Source: Salmonella enterica subsp. diarizonae | GTDB lineage: Bacteria > Pseudomonadota > Gammaproteobacteria > Enterobacterales > Enterobacteriaceae | Length of the DNA stretch: 64,000 nucleotides | Assembly: GCF_008692785.1 (NCBI RefSeq) | Contig: NZ_VXJV01000005.1 | Span: 124,001 to 188,000 of the forward strand | Reading direction: 5' to 3' | Shown here: positions 32,560-44,376 of the stretch, piece by piece | Layout: each line of letters begins with the position of its first letter | How positions within the stretch are numbered: position 1 is the stretch's first letter | Notes under the pieces: generated by a model | The model's database searches: none | Seen by the model: the letters and a program-made list of their open reading frames with translations, nothing else | What the model was told of the DNA's origin: nothing | Made by a program: the position numbers and the translations under genes

Positions 32560-32616
32560 AGGCCGGAAAGATAGCGGGCGATCGATACCCGTCGTCTCCG
32601 GCCTTTTCTTTTTTTC
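32560..32616 (+). terminator. Rho-independent terminator after nusB
   Basis: AGGCCGGA (32560-32567) and TCCGGCCT (32597-32604) close a stem over a structured 29-base loop that has its own CGGGC/ACCCG pairing; TTTCTTTTTTTC follows. thiL starts 17 bases later. Confidence 0.8.
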
Positions 32617-32632
32617 TGCTGAGGCATAACGT

Positions 32633-33610
32633 ATGGCATGTGGCGAGTTTTCCCTGATTGCCCGTTATTTTGACCGTGTAAGAAGCTCTCGTCTTGATGT
32701 TGAAACCGGTATTGGCGACGATTGCGCGCTCCTGAATATTCCTGAAAAGCAGACCCTGGCGATCAGTACCGATACGCTGGTGGCGGGCAACCACTTCCTC
32801 CCTGATATCGATCCTGCCGATCTGGCTTATAAAGCGTTGGCGGTGAATTTAAGCGATCTGGCCGCGATGGGGGCCGACCCGGCCTGGTTAACTCTGGCGT
32901 TAACATTGCCGGAAGTGGATGAGCCGTGGCTGGAGGCTTTTAGCGACAGTCTGTTTGAGCTATTGAATTACTACGATATGCAGCTCATTGGCGGCGACAC
33001 CACGCGTGGACCGCTGTCGATGACGCTGGGTATCCACGGTTATATCCCGGCAGGGCGCGCGCTCAAGCGATCTGGCGCGAAGCCAGGTGACTGGATTTAT
33101 ATCACCGGTACGCCGGGCGACAGCGCTGCCGGGCTGGCGGTTTTGCAAAACCGGCTCCAGGTATCGGAGGAGACAGACGCTCACTATTTTATTAAACGTC
33201 ATTTACGCCCGACGCCGCGTATTTTACACGGCCAGGCGCTGCGTGATATCGCCAGCGCGGCTATCGATCTTTCCGACGGCCTGATTTCCGATCTGGGGCA
33301 TATCGTCAAGGCCAGCGGTTGTGGGGCAAGAGTAGATGTTGATGCGCTCCCCAAATCCGACGCGATGATGCGCCATGTTGATGCCGGGCAGGCGCTGCGC
33401 TGGGCGCTTTCTGGCGGCGAAGACTATGAGCTGTGTTTTACTGTGCCGGAACTGAACCGCGGCGCGCTGGATGTCGCCATCGGTCAACTGGGTGTTCCCT
33501 TTACCTGCATAGGTCAAATGAGCGCAGATATTGAAGGGATGAATTTTGTACATGACGGAATGCCTGTCACCTTCGACTGGAAAGGATATGACCATTTTGC
33601 CACGCCATAA
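32633..33610 (+). CDS. thiL: Thiamin-monophosphate kinase
   Basis: ATP-dependent phosphorylation of thiamin monophosphate to the active diphosphate; PurM-like fold, 325 aa. Motifs: GIGDDCALL (Mg/ATP), [34 protein letters not shown], and [11 protein letters not shown] with [12 protein letters not shown] near the end. Its last 23 bases overlap the start of pgpA, implying translational coupling. Confidence 0.96.
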   Translation: MACGEFSLIARYFDRVRSSRLDVETGIGDDCALLNIPEKQTLAISTDTLVAGNHFLPDIDPADLAYKALAVNLSDLAAMGADPAWLTLALTLPEVDEPWLEAFSDSLFELLNYYDMQLIGGDTTRGPLSMTLGIHGYIPAGRALKRSGAKPGDWIYITGTPGDSAAGLAVLQNRLQVSEETDAHYFIKRHLRPTPRILHGQALRDIASAAIDLSDGLISDLGHIVKASGCGARVDVDALPKSDAMMRHVDAGQALRWALSGGEDYELCFTVPELNRGALDVAIGQLGVPFTCIGQMSADIEGMNFVHDGMPVTFDWKGYDHFATP

Positions 33611-34103
33611 AGATGTTGCGAAAAGCCGCCTGAATTTGCGCAATCCGTGGCATCTGCTCGCTACCGGCTTTGGCAGCGGACTGAGCCCCGTGGTGCCGGG
33701 CACGATGGGCTCGCTGGCGGCGATCCCCTTCTGGTATCTGATGACGTTTCTGCCGTGGCAGCTTTATTCGCTGGTCGTGATGTTTGGGATCTGTATTGGC
33801 GTTTATCTTTGCCATCAGACGGCAAAAGATATGGGCGTACACGACCACGGCAGTATTGTCTGGGATGAATTTATCGGTATGTGGATAACGCTAATGGCGT
33901 TGCCGACGACGGACTGGCAGTGGGTGGCTGCCGGGTTCGTTATTTTCCGCATTCTGGATATGTGGAAACCCTGGCCGATCCGTTGGTTTGATCGCAACGT
34001 GCACGGCGGTATGGGGATTATGATCGATGATATCGTCGCCGGCGTGATATCCGCCGGCATACTGTATTTTATCGGTCATCACTGGCCGCTCGGTATCATT
34101 TAA
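33588..34103 (+). CDS. pgpA: Phosphatidylglycerophosphatase A
   Basis: Inner-membrane phosphatase, 171 aa, that dephosphorylates phosphatidylglycerophosphate to phosphatidylglycerol. Start [20 protein letters not shown] (33588) has the ribosome site AAAGGATATG inside the thiL end. About three to four hydrophobic helices; conserved acidic motifs [27 protein letters not shown] and [14 protein letters not shown] element lies directly after the stop. Confidence 0.93.
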   Translation: MTILPRHKDVAKSRLNLRNPWHLLATGFGSGLSPVVPGTMGSLAAIPFWYLMTFLPWQLYSLVVMFGICIGVYLCHQTAKDMGVHDHGSIVWDEFIGMWITLMALPTTDWQWVAAGFVIFRILDMWKPWPIRWFDRNVHGGMGIMIDDIVAGVISAGILYFIGHHWPLGII

Positions 34104-34110
34104 AGGGGTT

Positions 34111-34142
34111 GTCGGATGGCGGCGTAAACGCCTTATCCGGCC
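34111..34142. repeat. REP element between pgpA and yajO
   Basis: TCGGATGGCGGCGTAAACGC followed by CTTATCCGGCC, a standard single REP palindrome, between two convergent genes. Confidence 0.8.
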
Positions 34143-34175
34143 TATAACAGAGCGTAGTGCCATCGGATACCACTT

Positions 34176-35150
34176 TTATTTAAATCCGACCACCGGATGC
34201 TGCTTATACGGTGTTTCGAGTTCGGCAATCTGCTCCGGTTTGAGCGTTAAATCAACGGCATTCAGCAACTCACCTAACTGCTCTTCACGCGAAGCGCCGA
34301 TAATCGGCGCGGCGACGCCTCGTTTGCTGAGCAGCCAGGCCAGCGCGACCTGCGCTCGCGTTGCGCCAAGCGCCTCGCTGACGCCAGCCAGCCGTTCCGC
34401 TATTTGCGCATCATTTTTATCGCTTTCATCGTATAAATTTTTGCCCACGTCATCCGAGACCAGCCGGGCCGTGGTTTCTCCCCAGGGGCGAGTTAAGCGC
34501 CCGCGCGCCAGTGGACTCCACGGAATCACGGCGACGCCTTCCTGCCAGCATAGCGGCAGCATCTCACGCTCTTCCTCGCGGTAGATCAGGTTATAGTGAT
34601 CCTGCATGGTGACAAACGGCGCCCAGCCGTGTTGTTTTTGTAGCGCCAGCGCCTGGGCAAATTGTGAGGCGTGCATTGAGGAGGCGCCGATATAGCGGGC
34701 TTTACCCGCCTTCACCACTTCATTTAGCGCGTTCAGCGTTTCTTCTATCGGCGTGGTGTAATCCCAGCGGTGGATTTGCAGGATATCGACATATTCCATT
34801 CCCAGACGGGCGAGGCTATCGTCAATGGAGCGCAGGATTTGCGCGCGGGACAAACCTTCCGGCAGATCGCCAACGCGATGAAAGACTTTCGTCGCCACCA
34901 CCACCTCGTCGCGCCGGGCAAAATCACGCAACGCGCGACCGACAATCTCTTCGCTGCTGCCGTCGGAATAGCTGTTAGCGGTATCAAAAAAGTTAATGCC
35001 GCCCTCAAGGGCGCGCTTGATGATGGGACGGCTGCTCTCTTCGGGAAGCGTCCAGGCGTGATTGCCGCGACTCGGCTCGCCGAATGTCATACAGCCCAGA
35101 CAAAGGCGGGAAACCTGAAGATCCGTATTTCCTAAGGTGTTGTATTGCAT
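34176..35150 (-). CDS. yajO: Aldo-keto reductase YajO (DXP-forming)
   Basis: AKR-family (beta/alpha)8 oxidoreductase, 324 aa. The catalytic tetrad is recognisable: Asp and Tyr in FFDTANSYSDG, Lys in VVATKVF, and His in LQIHRWD. The NADP-binding end has GASREEQLGELLNAV. E. coli YajO has been linked to conversion of ribulose-5-phosphate derivatives to 1-deoxyxylulose-5-phosphate, and its position directly downstream of dxs (56 bases) fits that. Confidence 0.9.
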   Translation of the reverse strand: MQYNTLGNTDLQVSRLCLGCMTFGEPSRGNHAWTLPEESSRPIIKRALEGGINFFDTANSYSDGSSEEIVGRALRDFARRDEVVVATKVFHRVGDLPEGLSRAQILRSIDDSLARLGMEYVDILQIHRWDYTTPIEETLNALNEVVKAGKARYIGASSMHASQFAQALALQKQHGWAPFVTMQDHYNLIYREEEREMLPLCWQEGVAVIPWSPLARGRLTRPWGETTARLVSDDVGKNLYDESDKNDAQIAERLAGVSEALGATRAQVALAWLLSKRGVAAPIIGASREEQLGELLNAVDLTLKPEQIAELETPYKQHPVVGFK

Positions 35151-35206
35151 TACTCCGCTCCTGTTATACCCGTCACTCTTTAAGCATAGCAGGAGCGAAG
35201 AGGGGA

Positions 35207-37069
35207 TTATGCCAGCCAGGCCTTGATTTTGGCTTCAATGCCTGCGGCGTCGAGCCCCAGTTCCGCGCGGGCTTCTTCCTGAGTTCCTTGCGGGATAAAG
35301 AAATCCGGAAGGCCGATATTCAGCACAGGTACAGGTTTACGATGGGCCATTAGCACTTCGTTTACGCCGCTGCCAGCGCCGCCCATAATAGCGTTTTCTT
35401 CCAGCGTCACCAGCGCTTCATGCTGCGCGGCCATCTCCAGAATTAACGTGTCGTCCAGCGGTTTAACAAAGCGCATGTCGACCAGCGTGGCGTTCAGCGC
35501 TTCGGCGACTTTCGCCGCCTCAGGCATTAAGGTGCCAAAGTTCAGAATCGCCAGTTTTTCGCCAAGACGCTTCACAAGGCCTTTACCAATAGGCAGTTTT
35601 TCCAGCGGGGTTAGCGCCACGCCCTGTGCATTACCGCGTGGATAACGTACTGCCGTTGGGCCGTCGTTATAGTGATACCCGGTAAATAACATCTGGCGAC
35701 ATTCGTTTTCGTCGCTTGGCGTCATGATCACCATATCCGGGATGCAGCGCAGATAGGAGAGATCGAACGCGCCCTGGTGCGTTTGTCCATCCGCGCCAAC
35801 GATACCGGCGCGATCGATGGCGAACATAACCGGCAGTTTCTGGATAGCGACGTCATGGATGACCTGGTCGTAGGCGCGTTGCAGGAAAGTAGAGTAGATC
35901 GCCACGACGGGCTTATAGCCGCCAATCGCCAGACCTGCGGCGAAGGTGACGGCATGCTGCTCGGCGATGGCGACGTCAAAATAGCGATCCGGGAATTTAC
36001 GTGAAAATTCCACCATGCCGGAGCCTTCGCGCATTGCCGGGGTGATCGCCATCAGCTTGCTGTCTTTGGCGGCAGTTTCACACAGCCAGTCACCGAAGAT
36101 TTTTGAATAACCTGGCAGACCGCCGCTACTTTTCGGCAAACATCCGCTGGAAGGATCAAATTTAGGCACCGCATGGAAAGTGATCGGATCTTTTTCCGCG
36201 GGCTCATAGCCGCGGCCTTTTTTGGTCATGATATGCAGGAATTGCGGGCCTTTCAGGTCGCGCATATTCTTCAGCGTGCTGATAAGCCCCATTACATCGT
36301 GACCATCGACCGGCCCGATGTAGTTAAAGCCGAGTTCTTCGAACAATGTTCCCGGCACAACCATACCTTTAATATGTTCTTCGGTACGCTTGAGCAGTTC
36401 TTTGATCGGCGGTACGCCCGAGAAGACCTTTTTTCCGCCTTCGCGCAGGGAAGAGTAAAGCTTACCGGAAAGTAGCTGCGCCAGATGGTTGTTGAGTGCG
36501 CCGACGTTTTCCGAAATCGACATTTCATTGTCGTTCAGAATGACCAGCATGTCGGGCCGGATATCGCCTGCATGATTCATCGCTTCAAACGCCATACCGG
36601 CAGTGATTGCGCCGTCGCCAATCACGCAGACGGTGCGGCGATCTTTGCCTTCTTTCTCCGCCGCCACGGCAATACCGATACCGGCGCTGATGGAGGTGGA
36701 GGAATGCCCAACGCTCAGTACGTCGTATTCGCTTTCGGCGCGCCACGGGAACGGGTGCAGACCGCCTTTCTGGCGAATGGTGCCGATTTTGTCGCGACGG
36801 CCGGTAAGGATTTTATGCGGATAAGCCTGGTGACCGACATCCCAGATCAACTGGTCAAACGGGGTGTTGTAGACATAATGCAGCGCCACGGTAAGTTCTA
36901 CCGTGCCCAGCCCGGAAGCGAAGTGCCCGCTGGAACGGCTTACGCTGTCGAGTAAGTAGCGGCGTAGCTCGTCGCAGAGTTTCGGCAGACTCTCTTTCGG
37001 TAACAGTCGTAACTCCTGGGTGGAGTCGACCAATGCCAGGGTAGGGTATTTGGCTATATCAAAACTCAT
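35207..37069 (-). CDS. dxs: 1-deoxy-D-xylulose-5-phosphate synthase
   Basis: Thiamin-diphosphate enzyme, 620 aa, condensing pyruvate and glyceraldehyde-3-phosphate; first step of the MEP isoprenoid pathway and source of DXP for thiamin and pyridoxal. Seen: [17 protein letters not shown], ThDP motif [18 protein letters not shown] (ending in an NDNEMSIS region), catalytic Glu in [16 protein letters not shown], and the C-terminal transketolase-like domain [10 protein letters not shown]. It starts 23 bases after ispA in the xseB-ispA-dxs operon. Confidence 0.98.
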   Translation of the reverse strand: MSFDIAKYPTLALVDSTQELRLLPKESLPKLCDELRRYLLDSVSRSSGHFASGLGTVELTVALHYVYNTPFDQLIWDVGHQAYPHKILTGRRDKIGTIRQKGGLHPFPWRAESEYDVLSVGHSSTSISAGIGIAVAAEKEGKDRRTVCVIGDGAITAGMAFEAMNHAGDIRPDMLVILNDNEMSISENVGALNNHLAQLLSGKLYSSLREGGKKVFSGVPPIKELLKRTEEHIKGMVVPGTLFEELGFNYIGPVDGHDVMGLISTLKNMRDLKGPQFLHIMTKKGRGYEPAEKDPITFHAVPKFDPSSGCLPKSSGGLPGYSKIFGDWLCETAAKDSKLMAITPAMREGSGMVEFSRKFPDRYFDVAIAEQHAVTFAAGLAIGGYKPVVAIYSTFLQRAYDQVIHDVAIQKLPVMFAIDRAGIVGADGQTHQGAFDLSYLRCIPDMVIMTPSDENECRQMLFTGYHYNDGPTAVRYPRGNAQGVALTPLEKLPIGKGLVKRLGEKLAILNFGTLMPEAAKVAEALNATLVDMRFVKPLDDTLILEMAAQHEALVTLEENAIMGGAGSGVNEVLMAHRKPVPVLNIGLPDFFIPQGTQEEARAELGLDAAGIEAKIKAWLA

Positions 37070-37092
37070 CGCAAGCTCATTGGATATGGGGT

Positions 37093-37992
37093 TTATTTAT
37101 CACGCTGGATTATGTAATTCGCTAGCGCTTCCAGTGCCGAGGTGTCCAGTGATTGTGCGGCCAGTTGATTTAACGACTGACGGGCGTCCTCTATCAGGTC
37201 CCGGGCTTTATTCCGGGCTTGCTCAAGACCCAGAAGTGCAGGATAGGTACTTTTGCCAAGCTGCTGGTCTGCGCCCTGACGTTTACCTAACGTTGCAGTA
37301 TCGCCCACCACATCCAGAATGTCATCCTGAACCTGGAAGGCAAGGCCGATACTCTCTGCGTAGCGGTCAAGTATCGGCAGAGTATTCCGTCCTTTATCGC
37401 CCGCACTCAACGCGCCAAGTCTAACGGCGGCGCGAATGAGCGCGCCAGTCTTATGGCGATGAATGCGTTCCAGCGCGTCCAGAGTTATCTGTTGGCCTTC
37501 TGCCGCCAGATCCAATGCCTGACCGCCGCACATTCCGGCGATACCGCTGGCGTTAGCCAGTTCGGCGATCATCGCGATACGATCGCGATCGGCGACTTCC
37601 GGCATCAGCGCGTCACTGATAATGGCAAAGGCCAGAGTTTGCAGCGCATCTCCCGCCAGGATGGCGTTGGCTTCGCCAAATTTAATATGGCAAGTCGGCA
37701 GGCCGCGGCGCAAATCGTCATCGTCCATTGCCGGCAAGTCATCATGGATCAACGAATATGCATGGATGCATTCGACCGCTGCGGCTGGCGCATCCAGCGT
37801 TGCCGTACTGACGCCAAACATTTGACCGGTGGCGTAAACCAGAAACGGCCGCAGGCGCTTACCGCCTAATAATGCGCCATACTGCATAGCTTCGACCACG
37901 GGAGTGTTCTGAAAGGGCAGTGGCGCGATAAAACGGCTCAGCGCCTGATTCGCTTGCGCTACGCAAGCCTGTAGCTGCTGCGTAAAGTCCAT
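37093..37992 (-). CDS. ispA: Farnesyl diphosphate synthase IspA
   Basis: Condenses IPP with DMAPP and geranyl-PP to farnesyl-PP; 299 aa, all-helical prenyltransferase. First aspartate-rich motif [15 protein letters not shown] (around residue 84), second [12 protein letters not shown] (around 225), and [11 protein letters not shown] for IPP binding. Its ATG directly abuts the xseB stop codon without a gap. Substrate comes from the dxs pathway encoded next in the operon. Confidence 0.97.
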   Translation of the reverse strand: MDFTQQLQACVAQANQALSRFIAPLPFQNTPVVEAMQYGALLGGKRLRPFLVYATGQMFGVSTATLDAPAAAVECIHAYSLIHDDLPAMDDDDLRRGLPTCHIKFGEANAILAGDALQTLAFAIISDALMPEVADRDRIAMIAELANASGIAGMCGGQALDLAAEGQQITLDALERIHRHKTGALIRAAVRLGALSAGDKGRNTLPILDRYAESIGLAFQVQDDILDVVGDTATLGKRQGADQQLGKSTYPALLGLEQARNKARDLIEDARQSLNQLAAQSLDTSALEALANYIIQRDK

Positions 37993-38235
37993 TTACTCAT
38001 TATCCGCGATAAAAGGCTCAGGTGAAGCCCCTTCATTATCAGACAGCAAAATTTGCACGCGCTGTTCCGCTTGCTGCAGTTTTGCCTGCCCCTGACGCGC
38101 CAGTTGTACGCCGCGCTCAAATTCATTCAGCGCGTCTTCCAGCGGCAAATCGCCGCTTTCCAGGCGGGTAACGATATGTTCCAGCTCGCTCAGCGCAGTT
38201 TCAAAGCTGGCGGGCGCCTCATTTTTCTTCGGCAT
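37993..38235 (-). CDS. xseB: Exodeoxyribonuclease VII small subunit
   Basis: An 80-aa helical subunit that binds XseA several-fold to form exonuclease VII, a single-strand-specific enzyme. Family signature [20 protein letters not shown] followed by [16 protein letters not shown]. First gene of xseB-ispA-dxs. xseA is not in the window, as usual for enterobacteria. Confidence 0.95.
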   Translation of the reverse strand: MPKKNEAPASFETALSELEHIVTRLESGDLPLEDALNEFERGVQLARQGQAKLQQAEQRVQILLSDNEGASPEPFIADNE

Positions 38236-38444
38236 AATGACTGTTTGACTCTCTGTAATGGCAGCACAAGTCTATGGTAACGGACTCACACTGATAAGCA
38301 AATAACGCGCAATGGTAAGGGGAAATGCGCAAGATGTCCGTGATAGTGATATACTTCCGCGCCTGGATGCAGCCGTAGGTATGGGCTGCTGTACTATTTC
38401 TCCACGACAAGCCTTAGATAGCTTGCTAAAGAACCATTGCCGCC

Positions 38445-39893
38445 ATGAAGTTTATCATTAAATTGTTCCCGGAAATCACTATCAAAAGCCAATCTGTGCG
38501 TTTGCGCTTTATAAAAATTTTAACCGGGAACATCCGTAACGTTTTAAAGCACTATGATGAGACCCTCGCAGTTGTCCGTCACTGGGATAACATTGAAGTT
38601 CGTGCCAAAGATGAAAACCAGCGTCTGGCGATTCGTGATGCGCTGACCCGCATTCCGGGGATTCACCATATTCTTGAAGTCGAAGATGTGCCGTTCACTG
38701 ATATGCACGATATTTTCGAGAAAGCGTTGGCGCAGTATCGCGAGCAGCTTGAAGGCAAAACCTTCTGCGTGCGCGTAAAACGTCGCGGCAAACATGAGTT
38801 TAGTTCCATTGAGGTGGAGCGCTATGTGGGCGGCGGATTAAATCAGCATATTGAATCGGCGCGCGTGAAGCTCACTAACCCGGATGTGACGGTACATCTG
38901 GAAGTGGAAGATGACCGCCTGCTACTGATCAAAGGGCGTTATGAAGGTATTGGCGGTTTCCCGATTGGCACCCAGGAAGATGTGTTGTCGCTGATCTCTG
39001 GCGGTTTCGACTCCGGGGTCTCCAGCTATATGCTGATGCGTCGCGGCTGTCGCGTACACTACTGCTTCTTTAACCTTGGCGGCGCGGCGCATGAAATCGG
39101 CGTTCGTCAGGTGGCGCATTACCTGTGGAACCGCTTTGGCAGCTCCCATCGCGTGCGTTTTGTGGCGATTAACTTCGAGCCGGTAGTCGGCGAGATTCTG
39201 GAGAAAGTCGATGACGGTCAGATGGGCGTCGTACTCAAGCGCATGATGGTGCGCGCGGCGTCGAAAGTGGCGGAACGTTACGGCGTACAGGCGCTGGTGA
39301 CCGGCGAAGCGCTGGGCCAGGTGTCCAGCCAGACGCTAACCAACTTGCGCTTGATCGATAACGTGTCTGACACGCTGATCCTGCGTCCGCTGATCTCTTA
39401 CGATAAAGAGCGTATTATTAATCTCGCCCGTCAGATCGGCACCGAAGATTTTGCCCGCACCATGCCGGAATACTGTGGCGTGATTTCAAAAAGTCCGACG
39501 GTGAAAGCCATTAAAGCGAAAATTGAAGCCGAAGAAGAAAATTTCGACTTCAGTATTCTCGATAAGGTGGTAGAAGAAGCGAACAACGTCGATATCCGTG
39601 ACATCGCCCAGCAGACCCAGCAGGAGGTGGTGGAAGTAGAAACCGTTAGCGGTTTTGGCGCCAACGATGTGATTCTGGATATCCGTTCTGTCGATGAGCA
39701 GGATGATAAGCCGCTGAAAGTGGAAGGCGTAGACGTCGTTTCTCTGCCGTTCTACAAGCTGAGCACTAAATTCGGCGACCTCGACCAGAGCAAAACCTGG
39801 CTGCTGTGGTGCGAACGCGGCGTAATGAGCCGGCTACAGGCGCTCTATCTGCGCGAGCAGGGGTTTGCGAATGTGAAGGTGTATCGCCCGTAA
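38445..39893 (+). CDS. thiI: tRNA 4-thiouridine synthase / thiamin sulfurtransferase ThiI
   Basis: 482-aa enzyme that makes s4U8 in tRNA and feeds sulfur to the thiazole of thiamin. Domains: ferredoxin-like and THUMP (about 1-165), PP-loop AANH domain with [10 protein letters not shown] (about 187-196), and a C-terminal rhodanese domain with acceptor C456 in [10 protein letters not shown]. The conserved Cys of the disulfide partner is in MPEYCGVIS. Divergent from xseB-ispA-dxs, so two DXP/thiamin-related loci face away from each other. Confidence 0.97.
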   Translation: MKFIIKLFPEITIKSQSVRLRFIKILTGNIRNVLKHYDETLAVVRHWDNIEVRAKDENQRLAIRDALTRIPGIHHILEVEDVPFTDMHDIFEKALAQYREQLEGKTFCVRVKRRGKHEFSSIEVERYVGGGLNQHIESARVKLTNPDVTVHLEVEDDRLLLIKGRYEGIGGFPIGTQEDVLSLISGGFDSGVSSYMLMRRGCRVHYCFFNLGGAAHEIGVRQVAHYLWNRFGSSHRVRFVAINFEPVVGEILEKVDDGQMGVVLKRMMVRAASKVAERYGVQALVTGEALGQVSSQTLTNLRLIDNVSDTLILRPLISYDKERIINLARQIGTEDFARTMPEYCGVISKSPTVKAIKAKIEAEEENFDFSILDKVVEEANNVDIRDIAQQTQQEVVEVETVSGFGANDVILDIRSVDEQDDKPLKVEGVDVVSLPFYKLSTKFGDLDQSKTWLLWCERGVMSRLQALYLREQGFANVKVYRP

Positions 39894-39940
39894 TGGCCGT
39901 TTGTCCCGGACCAGTGCGTGCCGGGGCAAAGCGCATTCCG

Positions 39941-40243
39941 TTAATGTAGCGGGGCGAGCGCGTGTAGTAACTGGCTGGCGATGTGTGGAATGGCTTCTGC
40001 GCTAAAAAATCCCATTGTCACCGCAATCGCAATTAACTTCTCTTTATTATCCAGAAGCGGGCAGGCAATAAACTGCGCGCCAGAGATCCCTTGCGTTGGA
40101 GGGTAGCGAACCGCATAACCCTCCATTCTCGCCTGGTTAATCGGCTCTGCTCGTGCTTCGTCTTGCGCCTCAACATCGGTAAAACTCATCAACACTTGTC
40201 CTGCACCGCTGGCATGGAGCGGAACCGGCGTATTGGGAAGAAA
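39941..40243 (-). pseudogene. C-terminal remnant of an IclR-family regulator
   Basis: About 100 codons read like the end of an IclR effector-binding domain: PVPLHASGAGQVLMSF matches the IclR hallmark PLHATALGKALLA in form, then MEGYAVRY, QFIACPLLDN, IAIAVTMGFFS and a normal terminus HALAPLH. The winged-helix DNA-binding half is missing; upstream codons in this frame run into REP DNA and have no family pattern. So this is a decayed fragment, not a working regulator. S. Typhimurium LT2, as I recall, carries the 2-aminoethylphosphonate phn genes between thiI and yajL; here only this scrap and a BIME remain. Which gene it came from I cannot tell. Confidence 0.65.
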
Positions 40244-40473
40244 ATCGATATCATGTTCCGGGTGCCGACGCGACAATCCCGTTACTCTGGTGGCAATTAT
40301 GCGCCAGCCTCTGTGTGGCGGTATAGGATGATTCGCGTTTGCGCTACGGTACGCATAGTTGAGTGTGAGGCGCTTTCGTTGTGACCGGTGAGCTGGCGGG
40401 AAGAATGCTGTTTTATAGCAATGTGATGAGCGGAGCGCCGTGGTTCTAATTAGCACGGAGACCGGATAGAGCT

Positions 40474-40556
40474 CGCCCGGTGGCGCTACGCTTACCGGGC
40501 CTACAGAACCAAGCATGTTGCAGGCCGGATAAGGCGCGTCAGCGCCGCCATCCGGC
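40474..40556. repeat. BIME (two REP units) upstream of the yajL 3' end
   Basis: First unit GCCCGGTGGCGCTACGC...ACCGGGCCTACA (40474-40505), second GCCGGATAAGGCGCG...CGCCATCCGGC (40523-40556), in opposite orientation. Lies between the IclR fragment and yajL, eight bases from the yajL stop. Confidence 0.85.
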
Positions 40557-40563
40557 AATGCAT

Positions 40564-42028
<1,465 letters not shown>

Positions 42029-42153
42029 TGTTCCTCCTCACCTGCAACAGCGCCAGGTGTTATGGCGCTAATTATAGCGTCATCAGCTAAGCTTCTCGTT
42101 AAGCCTCGTTGCAGGTATTATGCAACGCAACGAAAATGAAGGGAGAAGAAAAG

Positions 42154-42645
42154 ATGCCATCTTTCGATATTGTTTCTGAGGTTGATCTGCAGGAAGCGCG
42201 TAACGGCGTGGATAACGCGGTCCGCGAGGTTGAGTCTCGTTTTGACTTTCGTGGCGTAGAGGCGAGCATTGAACTGAACGATGCCAATAAAACCATCAAG
42301 GTGCTGAGCGAGTCCGATTTCCAGGTCAATCAGTTGCTCGACATTCTGCGCGCCAAGCTGCTTAAACGCGGCATTGAAGGCGCTTCGCTGGATGTACCGG
42401 ATGAGTTCGTGCACAGTGGTAAAACCTGGTATGTGGAAGCGAAGCTCAAGCAGGGCATTGAAAGCGCCGTGCAGAAGAAAATCGTCAAGCTGATTAAAGA
42501 CAGCAAACTGAAGGTGCAGGCGCAAATTCAGGGGGAAGAGATTCGCGTGACGGGCAAATCACGTGACGATCTGCAATCGGTAATGGCGCTGGTACGCGGC
42601 GGTGATTTAGGCCAGCCGTTCCAGTTCAAAAACTTCCGCGATTAA
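42154..42645 (+). CDS. yajQ: YajQ family nucleotide-binding protein
   Basis: A 163-aa protein with two RRM-like (beta-alpha-beta-beta-alpha) domains. YajQ-family members bind nucleotides, and some bind cyclic di-GMP in other bacteria; the function in enterics is not settled. Start [20 protein letters not shown] after GGGAGAAGAAAAG; C-terminus FQFKNFRD is family typical. Confidence 0.92.
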   Translation: MPSFDIVSEVDLQEARNGVDNAVREVESRFDFRGVEASIELNDANKTIKVLSESDFQVNQLLDILRAKLLKRGIEGASLDVPDEFVHSGKTWYVEAKLKQGIESAVQKKIVKLIKDSKLKVQAQIQGEEIRVTGKSRDDLQSVMALVRGGDLGQPFQFKNFRD

Positions 42646-42653
42646 GTTGTTAT

Positions 42654-42681
42654 GCCGGATAAGGCCTCACTGCCATCCGGC
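42654..42681. repeat. REP element between yajQ and yajR
   Basis: GCCGGATAAGGCCTCACTGC plus CATCCGGC, a compact REP palindrome between convergent genes. Confidence 0.85.
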
Positions 42682-42691
42682 AATTCTGCAT

Positions 42692-44056
42692 TCATCCTTT
42701 GCTGATAAGCTGTTCAACTTCAAAGCGATTGGTCACTTTACTGTCGATTTTGACGTAAGCGGAATGCTCTTCCGCCACGATCAGCGCTTCGCTTACGCCT
42801 TTCATTGCCAACAGTCGCTGTTTTAGCCTGTCGTCAGCAACGATATCCGCTGGAATTTCCACGCGCAGGCTGCTGACATAGGGCGGTTCTTTCATGGTAC
42901 TTGCCACCGCCAGCCATACCATCGCCAGTACGGCCCCGGCAAGGAAGACGGTTTGCCCATCAAACGTGCCGTCTATCCAGCCGCCCAGCGAGCCTCCAAG
43001 CGCCACGCCAAGAAACTGACTGGTAGAATAGACGCCCATCGCCGTTCCTTTATACCCTGCGGGCGACTCTTTGCTAATAAGAGAAGGTAGCAGCGCCTCC
43101 ATCAAATTAAAGGCGAGGAAAAAGAGTTGTACGCCAATTACCAGCTCCCAGAAATGCTGGCCCGCTCCCCACAACACGATTTCTGCGACGATAATGAGCC
43201 CCACGCAGAACAGGAATACCTGTTTCATCCGCCGTTTGACTTCAGCGTAGATGATGAAGGGCACGACGGCGGCAAAGGCGATCACCATGGTCGCCAGATA
43301 CACCTTCCAGTGTTCGGCGGCAGGGAAACCGGCATCGGCAAGTTGACCGGGCAGGGCGACAAAGGTGGACATTAATAAAATATGCAGACACATGATGCCG
43401 AGATTGAGTTTGAGCAGCCTCGGTTCCGCCAGCACTTTACTGAAGCTGCCTTTGACCATCCCGGACTCTCGATTCAGCACATGGTTGGTACTGTTGGGAA
43501 CTACCCAGATCGTCAGAATAATGCCCAGGGTGGCGAGGGCGGCGATCATCCAGAACAGCGCGTTCAATCCCAGACTATGGGTAACGATCGGCCCTAATAC
43601 CATCGCAATCGCGAAAGTGATACCAAAGCTGACGCCGATAAACGCCATCGCTTTGGTGCGGTTTTGCTCGCGGGTGAGGTCAGACAGTAGTGCCATGACG
43701 GCGGCGGCAATAGCGCCGGACCCCTGTAGTGCGCGCCCCAGAATAATGCCCCAGATTGAGTGGGAGAGAGCGGCAATGACGCTACCCGCGACAAATACAG
43801 CCAGTCCGCCGACAATTAGCGGCTTACGGCCAATGCGGTCGGAAAGCAGTCCAAAGGGAATTTGAAAGATAGCCTGCGCCAGACCGTAAATGCCGATCGC
43901 AATACCGATTAATGCTTCGCTGGCACCCTGTAGCGCCATGCCGTATGTGGTCAGAACCGGCAGGACCATAAACATGCCCAGCATACGCAACGAAAAGACG
44001 GTCCCTAAACCCCAGGTGGCGCGCAACTCCCCAGGCGTCATTTTGTAATCGTTCAT
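42692..44056 (-). CDS. yajR: MFS transporter YajR with C-terminal YAM domain
   Basis: A 454-aa inner-membrane MFS protein of the drug:H+ antiporter type; physiological substrate unknown. Twelve helices with motif A GLLSDRIGRKPLIVGG between helices 2 and 3 and a D-R-E style network. After about residue 390 comes a cytoplasmic ferredoxin-like YAM domain (EEHSAYVKIDSKVTNRFEVE). Start MNDYKMTPGELRATWGLG at 44056 by family; a 44-codon upstream extension is rejected. Confidence 0.93.
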   Translation of the reverse strand: MNDYKMTPGELRATWGLGTVFSLRMLGMFMVLPVLTTYGMALQGASEALIGIAIGIYGLAQAIFQIPFGLLSDRIGRKPLIVGGLAVFVAGSVIAALSHSIWGIILGRALQGSGAIAAAVMALLSDLTREQNRTKAMAFIGVSFGITFAIAMVLGPIVTHSLGLNALFWMIAALATLGIILTIWVVPNSTNHVLNRESGMVKGSFSKVLAEPRLLKLNLGIMCLHILLMSTFVALPGQLADAGFPAAEHWKVYLATMVIAFAAVVPFIIYAEVKRRMKQVFLFCVGLIIVAEIVLWGAGQHFWELVIGVQLFFLAFNLMEALLPSLISKESPAGYKGTAMGVYSTSQFLGVALGGSLGGWIDGTFDGQTVFLAGAVLAMVWLAVASTMKEPPYVSSLRVEIPADIVADDRLKQRLLAMKGVSEALIVAEEHSAYVKIDSKVTNRFEVEQLISKG

Positions 44057-44161
44057 TCCCACCTCTGTATAAAATTCGCACCTAGTGTAAAGCGCTACGT
44101 TGGTTGGGTAAATATGCGCTTTATTAACAAATGTTGTGGTGGTGAGGGGAGGCGAAGGAAG

Positions 44162-44271
44162 ACGAAAATGCCGGATGGCGATACTCACGTATCTTATCCG
44201 GCCTACAAAAGCACGTTACCTGTAGGCCGGATAAGCGTAAGCCGCCATCCGGCATAAAAGGTGGGACGATT
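44162..44271. repeat. BIME copy 1, left side of the variable gene
   Basis: ACGAAAATGCCGGATGGCGA through CATCCGGC and on to GGTGGGACGATT. Two REP units in opposite orientation. It closely matches the second copy at 45654-45762, including the non-REP ends ACGAAAA and GGTG.GACGATT, so the two are duplicates and not just members of the same family. Confidence 0.9.
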
Positions 44272-44322
44272 TACTGCGAATATAAGCAAATATTCACTTC
44301 AACATATATCTTAACTTTGTTT

Positions 44323-44354
44323 AGGCACTTTCACCCGAAAAGGTGAAAGTGCCT
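44323..44354. terminator. Perfect 13-bp inverted repeat beyond the variable gene
   Basis: AGGCACTTTCACC (44323-44335), loop CGAAAA, GGTGAAAGTGCCT (44342-44354). It lies 22 bases beyond the stop of the minus-strand gene and probably ends or protects its transcript, though there is no T-run on either side, so an intrinsic terminator is not assured. Confidence 0.6.
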
Positions 44355-44376
44355 GTATTGACGAGTAAGCAGATGA

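Noticed and set aside
40244-40558. N-terminal extension of the IclR-type fragment up to 205 codons
   Set aside because: The first ~35 codons are antisense REP DNA and the rest lacks a winged helix, so the call was limited to the recognisable C-terminal part.
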